Assembly (NCBI GenBank): GCA_001830045.1 | Contig: MIDA01000043.1 | Coordinates: forward strand, 1-49,202 | Reading direction: 5' to 3' | Origin: Tenericutes bacterium RIFOXYA12_FULL_35_10 | GTDB lineage: Bacteria; Bacillota_I; Bacilli_A; Acholeplasmatales; Acholeplasmataceae | DNA: 49,202 nucleotides | Shown here: in pieces, positions 22,984 to 33,800 of the stretch | Position numbering within the stretch: the first letter of the stretch is position 1 | Layout of the letters: each line of letters begins with the position of its first letter | The notes under the pieces: model-generated | Told to the model about the DNA's origin: nothing | Database searches by the model: none | The model's input: only the letters and a program-made list of their open reading frames with translations | Made by a program: the position numbers and the translations under genes

Positions 22984-24027
22984 ATGTACAATCATCTTTT
23001 TTTTGCATCAACAACCACCAATATCTTCTTAACAATTATCACGATTGTAGGTTTAATCGTTTTATACGTTCTTGAAAACTTGTGGATTAAAAAACGTGAA
23101 GATACACTTCCAAGAGGTATCATTATTTCAAGCTATATTTTATCGTTTTTACTTCTACTTGGTGCTGGAGGGTTTATCTTATTTATCTGGTCTTTTGATT
23201 TAGAAACTTATCTTAATTCAACATGGATTGATTTAGTTACTGTTCTAAACGCATCCATCGGTAGAATCATTTCATCAGCTATCATCATCTTTGTTGCGAT
23301 GCTCATCTTAAGAATCTCTAAAATTACTCTAAAACGTATTGGTCAAAAACAAGGTCCAAATCAACGAAGAAAGAAAACTGTATCACGTGTGATTAGAAGT
23401 ATGATCAAATATACAGTTGGTGTTGTCTCTATTCTTGCAGTACTATCAATTTGGGGTGTTAACGTTGGACCTGCACTTGCCGGTCTTGGTATCTTAGGGT
23501 TAGTCATAGGTTTAGGTGCTCAAAAATTCATCAATGATTTAATTGCTGGTTTCTTCATTATTTTTGAACATCATTTTGATGTTGGCGATAAAATCGAAGT
23601 GAAAGGTTTTAAGGGTGAAGTCATTGATATTGGTTTAAAAACGACTAAAGTCAAGAATTGGAAAAATGAAGTTTTAATTCTTGCTAATGGGGAACTTAAT
23701 TCACTCGTCAACTTTTCTAAAGACTTATCCATGGCATCTGTCGATTTTGGTATCGCTTATAAAGAGGATATGCAAAAGACGATTCAATTATTGAATGAAG
23801 AACTTCCAAAACTCAGAAAACTCTACCCGGAAATGGTTGAAGATCCTCAGGTTCTAGGTGTCACCAATCTTAATTCAAGTAGTGTTGATATGCGTGTGAT
23901 CTGTAAAACATTAAACGAACAACACTACGCGGTTGAACGTGCTTTAAGAAAGAGAATAAAAGAAGTTTTAGATGAAAACAACATTGAAATACCATTCCCA
24001 CAAGTTGTTGTTCATCAAACAAAATAA
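22984..24027 (+). CDS. mscS: MscS-family mechanosensitive ion channel
   Basis: A 347-residue small-conductance mechanosensitive channel homologue that opens under membrane tension to release solutes during hypo-osmotic shock. There are three main membrane regions (residues ~10-30, 50-75, 90-110) and the pore helix region VGPALAGLGILGLVIGLGAQKFINDLIAGFFIIFE, followed by the beta domain signature VGDKIEVKGFKGEVIDIGLKTTKVKNWKNE and a cytoplasmic C-terminus. Its length is typical of short MscS proteins. It is monocistronic with its own promoter and terminator. Confidence 0.93.
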   Translation: MYNHLFFASTTTNIFLTIITIVGLIVLYVLENLWIKKREDTLPRGIIISSYILSFLLLLGAGGFILFIWSFDLETYLNSTWIDLVTVLNASIGRIISSAIIIFVAMLILRISKITLKRIGQKQGPNQRRKKTVSRVIRSMIKYTVGVVSILAVLSIWGVNVGPALAGLGILGLVIGLGAQKFINDLIAGFFIIFEHHFDVGDKIEVKGFKGEVIDIGLKTTKVKNWKNEVLILANGELNSLVNFSKDLSMASVDFGIAYKEDMQKTIQLLNEELPKLRKLYPEMVEDPQVLGVTNLNSSSVDMRVICKTLNEQHYAVERALRKRIKEVLDENNIEIPFPQVVVHQTK

Positions 24028-24034
24028 TCATCAA

Positions 24035-24067
24035 AAAAGCGGTATCGATTTACTCGATATCGCTTTT
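24035..24067. terminator. Terminator after mscS, overlapping the 3' end of the opposing small gene
   Basis: AAAAGCGGTATCGA (24035-24048) pairs with TCGATATCGCTTTT (24054-24067), one G-U pair, followed by CTTTTT. The last codons of the convergent Cys-rich gene lie in this hairpin. Confidence 0.85.
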
Positions 24068-24220
24068 CTTTTTATGTGGTAAACACTCATCTTTACTACA
24101 CTGTTTTGCATACGAGCATTTTGTACATACACCTTCATCTTTTTTCTTAAATTGATGGTATAAAACAAAACTGACAATCAAAATCACAACAACCAAAATC
24201 ACGCCATCTACAAAGCTCAT
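24050..24220 (-). CDS. FeoB-associated Cys-rich small membrane protein
   Basis: A 56-residue protein: one membrane helix (residues ~5-20), a Lys-rich turn, and a Cys-rich tail VCTKCSYAKQCSKDEC with four Cys. This is the layout of the FeoB-associated Cys-rich (p12-like) family found after feoB in many Firmicutes. Its ATG overlaps the feoB stop in the ATGA arrangement, with GAGGTG 5 bases upstream, so it is the third feo gene. A role like FeoC (binding Fe or supporting FeoB) is plausible but unproven. Confidence 0.88.
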   Translation of the reverse strand: MSFVDGVILVVVILIVSFVLYHQFKKKDEGVCTKCSYAKQCSKDECLPHKKKSDIE

Positions 24221-26199
24221 AAAATCACCTCAATCAGACGTCCAATGTTAAATACCAATACAGCTAAAATCCACGCTAAACCAGTTTGGAAAAGCACAGC
24301 TTTCCACATACGTTTGGTTGTTCCAAGTTCTTGTCTCATCGCACCAATAGCACCAAAACATGGTGCAGAAAATAAATTGAATACCATGAATGCATATGCG
24401 GAAGATGCCGTAAAGAAGCCAAAGATACCACTATTAAAGATGAGATTCCCTTCACCAACATCAGATGTATAGCCAGCAATAATAGCCATGGATCCAACGA
24501 CTTGTTCTTTAGCCACTAAACCTTGGATTGCTGACACACTTGCTGCCCATGAAAGTTCACCTAACATCGGATAGAAAACATAGGATAATATTTTCCCAAA
24601 GAAAGCGAGCATAGATGAATCAATATCCACACCATACTGTAATTTAAAATTAAATGAGATTAAAAACCAAACGACAATTGATGCGAGTAAAATCACAGAT
24701 CCTGCACGTTCAATAAAACTCCAAGCTTTCGTTAAAACATCATAAGCAATATATCTAAAACTAGGAAGTTTATACTCAGGAAGTTCTAGGATAAAACTTG
24801 ATGTCTTTCCTTTAAATAAAACATGTTTCATCACATAAGCTGAACTTAAGATTATGATAATCGCGAAAAAATAAAGTGATGCTGATACTAAACCTGAACG
24901 ATCACCAAAGAAATAACCTGCAAAAAGCGTAATAATCGGTAATTTTGCACTACACGGAATAAAAGGTGTCAACATAATGGTCATCTTTTTTTCTGTTTCA
25001 TCATTAATCGTTCTCGCACTCATAATTGCAGGAACACTACATCCAGAACCGACAATAAAGGGGATTAATGATTTTCCAGATAGACCTACTTTTTGGAAAA
25101 TCCGGTCTAAAAAGAATGCGATTCTTGCCATATATCCGGTCGTTTCTAAGAGGGATATTAAAATAAATAAAATGATGAGTTGTGGTAAGAAGTTCATCAT
25201 GGCACCCACTCCTGCAATCATGCCATCGACAACGAGTGACACTGCCCAAGGCGATGCCCCAACGTTTACCAAAAATGAATTCATCCATTCACCAAGACCA
25301 CCAATTAAACCATCCACGACTTCAACAGTCCAACCGCCAACAGGCCCTGCTGCCAAATAATAAACACCAAACATAATAAGCATAAATATAGGAATAGCTA
25401 AATAACGATTTAAGAAAATGTTATCCAGTTTATCTGTTGTTGTCAGTAAATCTTTCTTCGCTTCAACAGCTTCATCTCTAACCATTTCGATATAGCGATA
25501 TCTTTCATCAGCAATGACTTGTTCCATATCGCGTAAATACTTTTTCTCTAGCTCGGATACAATCTTTTCAATCGCATCTGTAACATAAGATTGAAACAAT
25601 ACATCTCTTTCAATCACTTTAACTGCTAAAAATCTCGCATGTTTTGTTTCAACAAGTGGTTCTATACGTTTAATCGCTTCTTCTAATTCATGATCATAAA
25701 TATGTTGATACAGATTTCTTCTATAGTCTCCTATTTTGATGGTTTGAATTAAATTGAAGACATTTGTTTTCTTTAATGCAGATATAGGTAAAATTGTCGT
25801 ATCTAATCTTTTTTCTAACGTTTCTAAATCAAACTTAATACCTCTTTTATCTGCGATATCCATCATGTTTAAAGCAATAATTACTGGAACCTTTAACTCT
25901 AAAAGTTGTGTCGTTAAATAAAGACTTCTTTCAACTGAAGTTGCATCAATCACATTTAAGATTAAATCAACCTGCTCTTCAAACAAGAAACGTCTCGAAA
26001 TATTTTCTTCAACACTATAAGGTGATAATGAATATATGCCAGGTAAGTCGATAATTTCAAAATCAGTTCCACGAATGATGCCTATTTTTCGTTCTACGGT
26101 AACGCCTGGCCAATTCCCAACTTTTTGATTTGTTCCTGTTAACAAATTAAAAAGTGTTGTTTTCCCTGAATTTTGATTTCCAACGAGTGCGATTCTCAT
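24217..26199 (-). CDS. feoB: Ferrous iron transporter FeoB
   Basis: A 660-residue FeoB with an N-terminal GTPase domain (G1 GNQNSGKTT, G3 DLPG, G4 NMMD), a GDI-like helical region, and a membrane domain with two Gate motifs (GSGCSVPAIMSARTI; ITLFAGYFF / FIPCSAKLP). The Cys residues of the proposed iron path (GCSVP, PCSAK, PCFGA) are present. It imports Fe(II). The start ATG overlaps the feoA stop by 4 bases, and the stop overlaps the Cys-rich gene. Confidence 0.95.
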   Translation of the reverse strand: MRIALVGNQNSGKTTLFNLLTGTNQKVGNWPGVTVERKIGIIRGTDFEIIDLPGIYSLSPYSVEENISRRFLFEEQVDLILNVIDATSVERSLYLTTQLLELKVPVIIALNMMDIADKRGIKFDLETLEKRLDTTILPISALKKTNVFNLIQTIKIGDYRRNLYQHIYDHELEEAIKRIEPLVETKHARFLAVKVIERDVLFQSYVTDAIEKIVSELEKKYLRDMEQVIADERYRYIEMVRDEAVEAKKDLLTTTDKLDNIFLNRYLAIPIFMLIMFGVYYLAAGPVGGWTVEVVDGLIGGLGEWMNSFLVNVGASPWAVSLVVDGMIAGVGAMMNFLPQLIILFILISLLETTGYMARIAFFLDRIFQKVGLSGKSLIPFIVGSGCSVPAIMSARTINDETEKKMTIMLTPFIPCSAKLPIITLFAGYFFGDRSGLVSASLYFFAIIIILSSAYVMKHVLFKGKTSSFILELPEYKLPSFRYIAYDVLTKAWSFIERAGSVILLASIVVWFLISFNFKLQYGVDIDSSMLAFFGKILSYVFYPMLGELSWAASVSAIQGLVAKEQVVGSMAIIAGYTSDVGEGNLIFNSGIFGFFTASSAYAFMVFNLFSAPCFGAIGAMRQELGTTKRMWKAVLFQTGLAWILAVLVFNIGRLIEVIL

Positions 26200-26450
26200 G
26201 AGATCACCTCGACTTCAATCATATCTAAATCAGCTTTTCTCAAACAGAGTTCATAGCCACGAAGTTCAATATCAATCGGATCGCCTAAAGGAGCAATCTT
26301 TTTCATCTTGACAACAACACCTTCGGTGATTCCCATATCTAAAAGTCTTCTACGAAGTGCTTTATCTGTGATATTCAGTTGAATCACTTTAGCACGTTGT
26401 CCACGTTTTAACATGGATAACGAAGTGCGCCCCTCTCTTCTTATTTTCAT
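26196..26450 (-). CDS. feoA: FeoA SH3-like ferrous transport accessory protein
   Basis: An 84-residue FeoA domain: LKRGQRAKVIQLN, LRRRLLDMGITEGVVVKMKKIAPLGDPIDIELRGYELCLRKADLDMIEV. FeoA is a small SH3-fold protein that supports FeoB in the cytosol. ATG 26450 is preceded by GAGGA at moderate distance; an internal ATG at residue 13 (MLKRG) would give a more typical length and remains possible. First gene of feoA-feoB-Cys-rich. Confidence 0.93.
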   Translation of the reverse strand: MKIRREGRTSLSMLKRGQRAKVIQLNITDKALRRRLLDMGITEGVVVKMKKIAPLGDPIDIELRGYELCLRKADLDMIEVEVIS

Positions 26451-26484
26451 CTACAAACGTCCTCTCATCGAAAATTTCACCTTC

Positions 26485-26512
26485 ATTATATGGATTTTGA
26501 ACAAATAGTCAA
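26485..26512 (-). promoter_or_regulatory. Promoter of the feo operon
   Basis: On the minus strand TTGACT (26507-26512), 16 bases, then TATAAT (26485-26490). I see no Fur- or DtxR-type palindrome on it. Confidence 0.75.
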
Positions 26513-26555
26513 ACAAAGCTATAAAACATTCTAAATAACGTCATAAATAAGCAAA

Positions 26556-26575
26556 AACGAGGATTTCTCCTCGTT
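26556..26575 (-). terminator. Terminator after the diguanylate cyclase gene
   Basis: AACGAGGA (26556-26563) pairs with TCCTCGTT (26568-26575), 4-base loop, followed by a T-run on the minus strand. It overlaps the gene's stop codon. Confidence 0.8.
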
Positions 26576-27707
26576 ATTTTGTACTTTTTGCAAGATTCTT
26601 CTCTTCGTACATCTTCTTATCAAGTTTAATGAAAAACTCTATAAACGTCCCATGGAATTTCGGATCAAACATGCCATACCCCATCGATAATCTGATATCA
26701 ATTAAGCCGTGCTTATGTTCATTATAAATATCCAGTTGATGATTAATTCGGTTAACAATATCATATAAAACCGATTCATGTTCTGTTTCAATAATGATAC
26801 AAAACTCATCACCACCAATACGTGCAATAAAATCATTTTTGCGAATACTTCTTTGTAAGATTTGAGAAATATCGATTAATGCATGATCACCGACTTGATG
26901 TGAATTGGTGTCATTAATCTGTTTGAAATCATCAATATCGATCATGATAGCACATACTTTTTTCTTTGGAGATTTAAGTTGTGATAAATTATAGACTTGT
27001 TTTTCATACTCTCTGCGATTAAAAACACCTGTGAGTGGATCCGTATTGGTCATTCTCGATTGAATATTAACAAAAATCATTAAGAGTGAAATTGTCATCG
27101 CTGGCCAAATCACATCAACACCCGGTAAAGTCTCACTGATGATAATACCTGCGGCAGGCGGAACTAAGTAAGCAATCAGTGTAATAAATTCAAAATTAGA
27201 TAATTCATCTTTATGCCAAATCACATAAAACGCAGAGCCTAACATAATAAAAAATTCAGTAAAGATCACAGGACCGTACATAAAGTGACGAACAATCTCA
27301 CCAGAAGGTGAAATTTCATACATCACAGGAAGTCCAATAAATGAAAGCATAATCGCAATAACTGCCATCAAGAAAAAAGGCGCATAGGCTATATATAAGT
27401 ATTTTTTAGTTGCTGCTTCACCTTTAACATGATAGTGTAAGTAAAGTAAAAAATAAAAAACAATAAGAACAGTAATTAAATAATAAATTGCAACTGAACC
27501 ATGTACGATGAGATGTTCGATGCCTGTTGTGTAACCTTTGGTTAAAGTCGTCAATATCTTAAATGTCATCACTGCGATATTTAAAATAACAAGCATCAAA
27601 AAGTAGCGGTTCTTTTGTTTGACCGCTTGAGTTTGGTGCTTAATGGAAACATAGATAACCAATAAGATCGTGATAGAAATTAAATGAGTTTGGATCTGAG
27701 AAAACAT
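26574..27707 (-). CDS. Membrane-bound diguanylate cyclase (GGDEF)
   Basis: A 377-residue protein with about seven N-terminal membrane helices (residues ~5-215) and a GGDEF domain (~220-377). The active site RIGGDEF is intact, and an inhibitory I-site RKND lies five residues upstream, as in feedback-inhibited enzymes. The domain starts with the usual DPLTGVFNRREYE. It should make cyclic di-GMP in response to a signal sensed by the membrane part; the signal is unknown. ATG 27707 has GAGGTG upstream. It lies alone between feo and the giant lipoprotein gene; no EAL or PilZ gene is nearby. Confidence 0.9.
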   Translation of the reverse strand: MFSQIQTHLISITILLVIYVSIKHQTQAVKQKNRYFLMLVILNIAVMTFKILTTLTKGYTTGIEHLIVHGSVAIYYLITVLIVFYFLLYLHYHVKGEAATKKYLYIAYAPFFLMAVIAIMLSFIGLPVMYEISPSGEIVRHFMYGPVIFTEFFIMLGSAFYVIWHKDELSNFEFITLIAYLVPPAAGIIISETLPGVDVIWPAMTISLLMIFVNIQSRMTNTDPLTGVFNRREYEKQVYNLSQLKSPKKKVCAIMIDIDDFKQINDTNSHQVGDHALIDISQILQRSIRKNDFIARIGGDEFCIIIETEHESVLYDIVNRINHQLDIYNEHKHGLIDIRLSMGYGMFDPKFHGTFIEFFIKLDKKMYEEKNLAKSTK

Positions 27708-27789
27708 ATTTTCACCTCAAACGCCGACTAATTTCCATGATATCACAAAAATATAAAAATGGTAAAAAAGAGATAAAAAAGTAAGAAAA

Positions 27790-27810
27790 AACCCCACAAA
27801 ACGTGGGGTT
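27790..27810 (-). terminator. Terminator after the giant lipoprotein gene
   Basis: AACCCCAC (27790-27797) pairs with GTGGGGTT (27803-27810), 5-base loop, followed by six T on the minus strand. Confidence 0.88.
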
Positions 27811-27832
27811 TGTTACATATTTATTCGTTTAT

Positions 27833-30800
27833 CTACCATTCATACACGTAAGCATATAAACCTTGCATCATGTGATACTCAGTATTTTGACCAACAATCA
27901 TCACTTGGTTCTCGATACTTACAAACATTTCTTCAACACCGATTAAATTGATATTGACATGATAAACGTTTGGCGTTGCTGTTGTTTCAATCGAATAATA
28001 AGTAAGTTCACCACCAAATGCATTCATGATTTGGATGATATCTTGAAGTTCAATAAGACTGATTTCATAGAGGAATCCGATATCAAAACCCATATTTGTA
28101 ACATTTGTGATGTATCCTTCATTGAAGATTTTAGGTGAATCTTCTACTAAAATGCGCATCATACCACCAACATGAACACCATCACCCATAACTTCTACCA
28201 TTAAGTAGTAACCTACATCACTCATTGTTGTAACGTATACTGAGTTGGTTGCTCCAACAATGATAGTTTCTTCAAATGTATATGGATTAATACGATACCA
28301 TTGTAAGCTATAACCACCTGTGATGGGTTGACCCATCAAATCATAAATTGAAATATCACCAAGTTCCATCCGGTAACCAACAAATGGATACATCGGACCA
28401 TCCATATCCATACTCATATCCAAATAATAACCTGCAAATCGTGTATCGATATCGGTATAGTTAAAGCTTACTTCATTTGACACAAGTCCCGTATCTGTAA
28501 CAAGACGCATTGTCATGCCACCGCTCATTACTAAACTAAAATTATCATAATATGATCTGATTGGACCTTCGTAATCTTCAATATAAACCCAACTTGATGA
28601 AAGTGAATCATAATATTGAATCATATAATATTCAACACCAAGATCAAAGGGGTATGGGAAATAAAGATCAACAACCATTTCATCTCCACCCATATAACTC
28701 GTTTGTCTTTCTACTTTATGGATGTAAAGACCTGCAAACTCACCTACTGGTGTCACACCAGGTGCCATAGGAAGTGCACCTGCTGAACCAGGAATAAACA
28801 TCGGTTCATAGGGTTCGTATGGATTTACATGAACCAACACTGGAATCACATCGGATTCCATACCATAAGTCACTGTGACATAAACTGTGACATCATAAGG
28901 ATTCATATTTGATGCGAAATGAATGATATGATCAATAATACTTGCTTTATCGGCTTCTAACGAATCAATAGCAAACGCATATGTTCCACCATAAATGGGG
29001 TGAACGACTTCATATGAATAACTCATACCATCTTTGTAGTTTACATTGATACGACTCGAGATATAGTTCTTCATGATATTGACAATATCAAGATCAGTAT
29101 AAACCACTTCCTGAATAAAGTTTGTTTGGTAAGATACATAAACCGACCACATATAGCCCAAAGTTGTCCACGTTTTTTCATATGGGAAAAAACGGATAGA
29201 AACATCTTTATCGATATTGGCATTTAAAGCACCATGGACAGACGGATTAACATCAAAAAGTATAATTGTATGAAGTCCATCTGTTAAGAAATAACTATCT
29301 GAGAAATCATCAAAGATCAAACGACCATTTACTGTATAGTAGTAAAGCGAATGATCCATATTCGGGTCTAATCCAGCAATAAGATCCAAGCTACTTTCAG
29401 AAACTATCAAAGCTTCAGTTGATACTGAACTTATAACCTGTTGATTAGAACGATCATCATAACCATATATCAATGCAATTCCATCTACTGTAAATTTAGG
29501 ACCAAAAAGCAAGACATCATTACCAACTGTAAGTCCTTCAAAACCATAGGCATAGAGATAAACATCACTACCCGATTCTTGTAAAATGACTTCATAATAA
29601 CTGAGCACATCAACAACCACACCACTCACTTTACCCAAATCATTATCATTTATTGCCATAAATTCAGCAAACGTTAAAGTGGGATAAGGTGCAACCGTTA
29701 AATTAAATGTATGATTTTCAGTTAATCCACCAATGGTAATGGTCGCAGTAATCTGAATGATTTGTTGACTTACCACTTCATGGAAAATCATGGTTGATGT
29801 GTCAATAACAGCACTCACATCGCCAACAAATGCCCATGAAAGGTTCGCATTAAGTACTTGAATAACATCCGGTAATTCGAGTTGTTCACCTGGTCTAAAT
29901 TCTTTACCTTCTAACTTATATTGTCCAAGTAAAACAAGTGCATCCATCTTTTCACGATCCGTATCATAATCAAGGACCATATCAACATCACTTGCTACCA
30001 TGAGTAAACGATCTGGAGCATAAGGATCTTCCTCATTAAACGATGGGAACAAGAAAGCTCTAACAACCAATCTAAAACCATCATATTGGTAAAGCATTTC
30101 TGGATCTGGGAAAATACTTGATTGATAAATATAAACTGGAACAAGAGGTATAAACTCTGGAGACTCAAGCTCTGGTCTTAAAAGTGGATAATATGAATCT
30201 TTAAGATATGCCATATATCCAGTTACTTCAATGTATCGACCCCAGTTTGAAACATCATTCATATCAATTGCATTCAACTGTGTGATTGTCATCACTTCTG
30301 GTGTGAGTGGATTAGGTAAACCCATGGATACCTTTTCAACTAAAAATGTCGTTTCATAATCCCACATCAATTTAAGACCCATTTCCAAGGTAACAATACC
30401 TTGAACAATGATTTCATCACCCAGTTGTACAGGAAGTTGTTTCACAATAAACATATAACCTGTTTCATCTGCAATGATGATGGGTCCATCACCAAATTGC
30501 TGCATCACCACAACACCACGAACCACGAATTCATCGTTTTCAGCACCTGCTAAAAACTCTGCAATCGTTGATGTTGCAATCGGTTCGACAATGAGATCAA
30601 ATTCTGCAATAGAAACTTCGACACCAACTGTTATGGTAGCTTTAATTTGAATCAATGTTTGTGTCGTGATTGTATCTGAAATAACACCAGTTGCTAAATC
30701 ATATAACCCTGCATTAACGCCTAAAACTTCATATACGACCGATACGTCATACGTTCCATACGTTGTTGGTAATATATAGGTTGCTCCCGGACGTAAAACT

Positions 30801-33800
30801 TTGTAAAGATGTTCTTCTTCTAGTTTATTTGCGAGATAAACTACAAGTTCAGCATCTGTAAATCTTGGATTGATATCATCGCCTTGATTTAAATAAATAA
30901 CGACGATCATACCTTCAGGACCTTGATGCATCCATAAACCTTTAATTCTGACTTCTTGTCCTACATAACTATTTAAGACAGTTAAATCATCGAACTCAAT
31001 CGTAAATATATAGACTGCATCTTCTGAATCATTAGTCACAAAGTATATTTCATTCATGCCATCTTTCACTAAGGTACCCATGATTTCAACATAAGATAAA
31101 GCAACCATTGGATCTTGAGGTCCTAGAGCATAGATTTCATCAACTGTATAAAGTGTTGGTACTAAAGGAATGTCTTGACCATGTGCAATAACTTGTTGAA
31201 CAATGTCTGATGGATTGTTAGCAATAATGATCATTTCTTCAGCAACCATACGCATACCGTATAAAACCACTTCATCCCCAACCATTAAGTCAGGCATATC
31301 AATGCTTGCCATAATCACACCTGTATCATCTGCAATAATCGCCATCTTTTCTTCATGATCAATATACATGATGACACCTTGAATGTAATACATATTGCTA
31401 TCAGTCATGTGTAGGAAATCATAAATACTTGTTGTTGTTATTGGAATCACATGAAGTTCAATCACAACTTGTTGTGTTGCCAAACCATAGGTCAAGGTTG
31501 CATGTATCGTAATGTATGTTTCAACACTAATGCTTGGATCAATAACCCAAAGATCAGAAACCAAAGCATCATCGAGTGCATCAACGGTATATGAAACTGT
31601 TAAAGCAAACGTTGGATGTTCTGTAGGTAACATCAATGTTTGACCTGGAACAACTGTTTCGCCTTCAAGGTATCCTTTTAACATCAGAGCAAACAAATCA
31701 GCTAATTCTTGATCTGTATAATCTAAGATGATATCACCTTCAGCACCGATAAAGATAAACATCATGAAAGGTTCATCATCGAAATTAGGTAAACCAAATC
31801 CACGGAGTCCCACTTCAAAACCATCAAATGGAATCAATTGTTCGTAAACATCCATACCAAAGACCATGATTGGCATAATATCGACAGCATCTTCTAAATA
31901 GAACATATGAGATACTTCATCCCATGTGAGCGTACCCATAACTTCATAATAGCGACCCCAATAAAGGGTGTTCATTGTATCTAATGTATTGAACTGACCA
32001 ATCGTTAAAGGAATTGCAGTTAACGGGTTAGGAAGTCCTGTTTCTAAAGTAGCAACGATACTATCTTCCATACCAGCCATGATGGTTAAGCCCATCATAT
32101 TCACTTTATACCCGTGAACGTGTACACGTGTTCCAACATCAAGATAATCATCGGTTTCAATCGCTAAAATAGCTCCTGTTTCATCAGCGATAATCATCAA
32201 TTTCATGTCAAAAGAACTTAAAATAACAATACCTTCAACAACACCATAGGCTTGATCATCTAAAAGTCCAAATTCAGTGATTGAAAGCACAGTTGTTGGC
32301 ATCAACGTAATCGTTACATCCACTTCACCAACAATACTATTGATGGTTACAGTAATATGAATTACAATGTCACGTTCAATGATTGTTTCTAAAAATTCTC
32401 CTGAAGATGGGTTGAAATAACTTGCATTTTCCCCTGTTGTAATAAATGATAAACCAGCACCATATACAGGTTCTACTGATGGTAATTCAAGTTTTTGATG
32501 ACTGTAAAAGACTTTGCCATCAAGTTCATTAACCGCAAAAGCAATTAATTCATCAACTTTTTGTTGTTCTGATAAATTAACAATTTCTGCAGGCATGACT
32601 GGATCATAAACGACATGCCACATCTGCTTCATCGGATCAAATCCATGAACAAATGCACGCATCTTAAAGCGGTATCCAGCATAACCGTTAAACGGATTAT
32701 TCATTGGATCAATCGATTTATAGTTAATTGCAACACCATTTTCACTACCTGGTTCTACAAGGAAATATTGACCCATGTCCTCATATAAGACACCTTCAAT
32801 GATCACTGGCATACCCATCATTGAAATATCTGATGGGTTAGAGCGACTAATCGATGAGATCGAAATATCAGTATGTGTCACTGTATCTGGTGTACCAGAA
32901 ACAACCATTCTATTTGTTTGATTAGTAAGTTGTGGTACATATTCAAAGAAACTAAAATCAGCTTCAAATGAATAAATAGTTCCTAAAGTGACATCTGCTG
33001 GTGCTAAAACAAAGATGATTCCTGTACCATCTGTGATGTAATAACCCGGTTGCCCCATTGGGAATTTATAGACGACTGTACCTTCAACTTTAACATGGCC
33101 TGGTTGATAGAGTAGGATATCAGCAATCGACCATACAGCATCAACAGCAACCCATTTCGCATAAAGCGTAATGGCATTTGCTGGCATTGCTTGGTCGGTT
33201 AACTGCTCTGTTAAACTACTATCTGTGTACCATCCAGCAAATGTATAACCTTCTTTGGTCGGATCTTGTGGAACAGGGATTTCCATTTGATAGATTGCTT
33301 CTACTGGATCAATCGTTGTGCCACCATTCGTTTGATAGGTTACAGCATATGTAGCCAAAGCCCATTTTGCATAGAGTGTAAGATCACTTTCTGGCATGGT
33401 TGTCTGTTCAAATGCATTTAGATAGTATTGGTCTATAAACCATCCTTCGAATGTATAACCAGTCTTAACTGGAGTCGGTAAAGTGATTGGATCAAAGGCT
33501 TTAACATTTTGAGGATTAATGCCTTCTACACTGAGATATGTAATCGTATATGTTTCATAATCCCATTTTGCATAAAGGGTTGTGTTTGCAGATGGCATTG
33601 TTGCAAATGTATATGCTGTAGTTAATGCAATATCACTATACCATCCAATAAAGACCATTCCTTCTTTGGTTGGATTAGTAGGAACTACAACCGCAGTTCC
33701 AAATGCTTGTGTGATATCAGTAACAACACTTCCACCATTTTCTTCGAAGGTAATCGTATAATTATTGATTGTCCATTTTGCATAAAGGGTTGTGTTTGCT

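Noticed and set aside
24217-26450. Use of TGA as tryptophan (Mycoplasma code)
   Set aside because: TGA ends feoB, csoR, pdhC and others at expected lengths and tryptophans are TGG, so the standard code applies.
28561-28770. Rightward open frame inside the giant lipoprotein gene
   Set aside because: It is an antisense shadow in a long AT-rich gene with no ribosome binding site or recognisable protein features.
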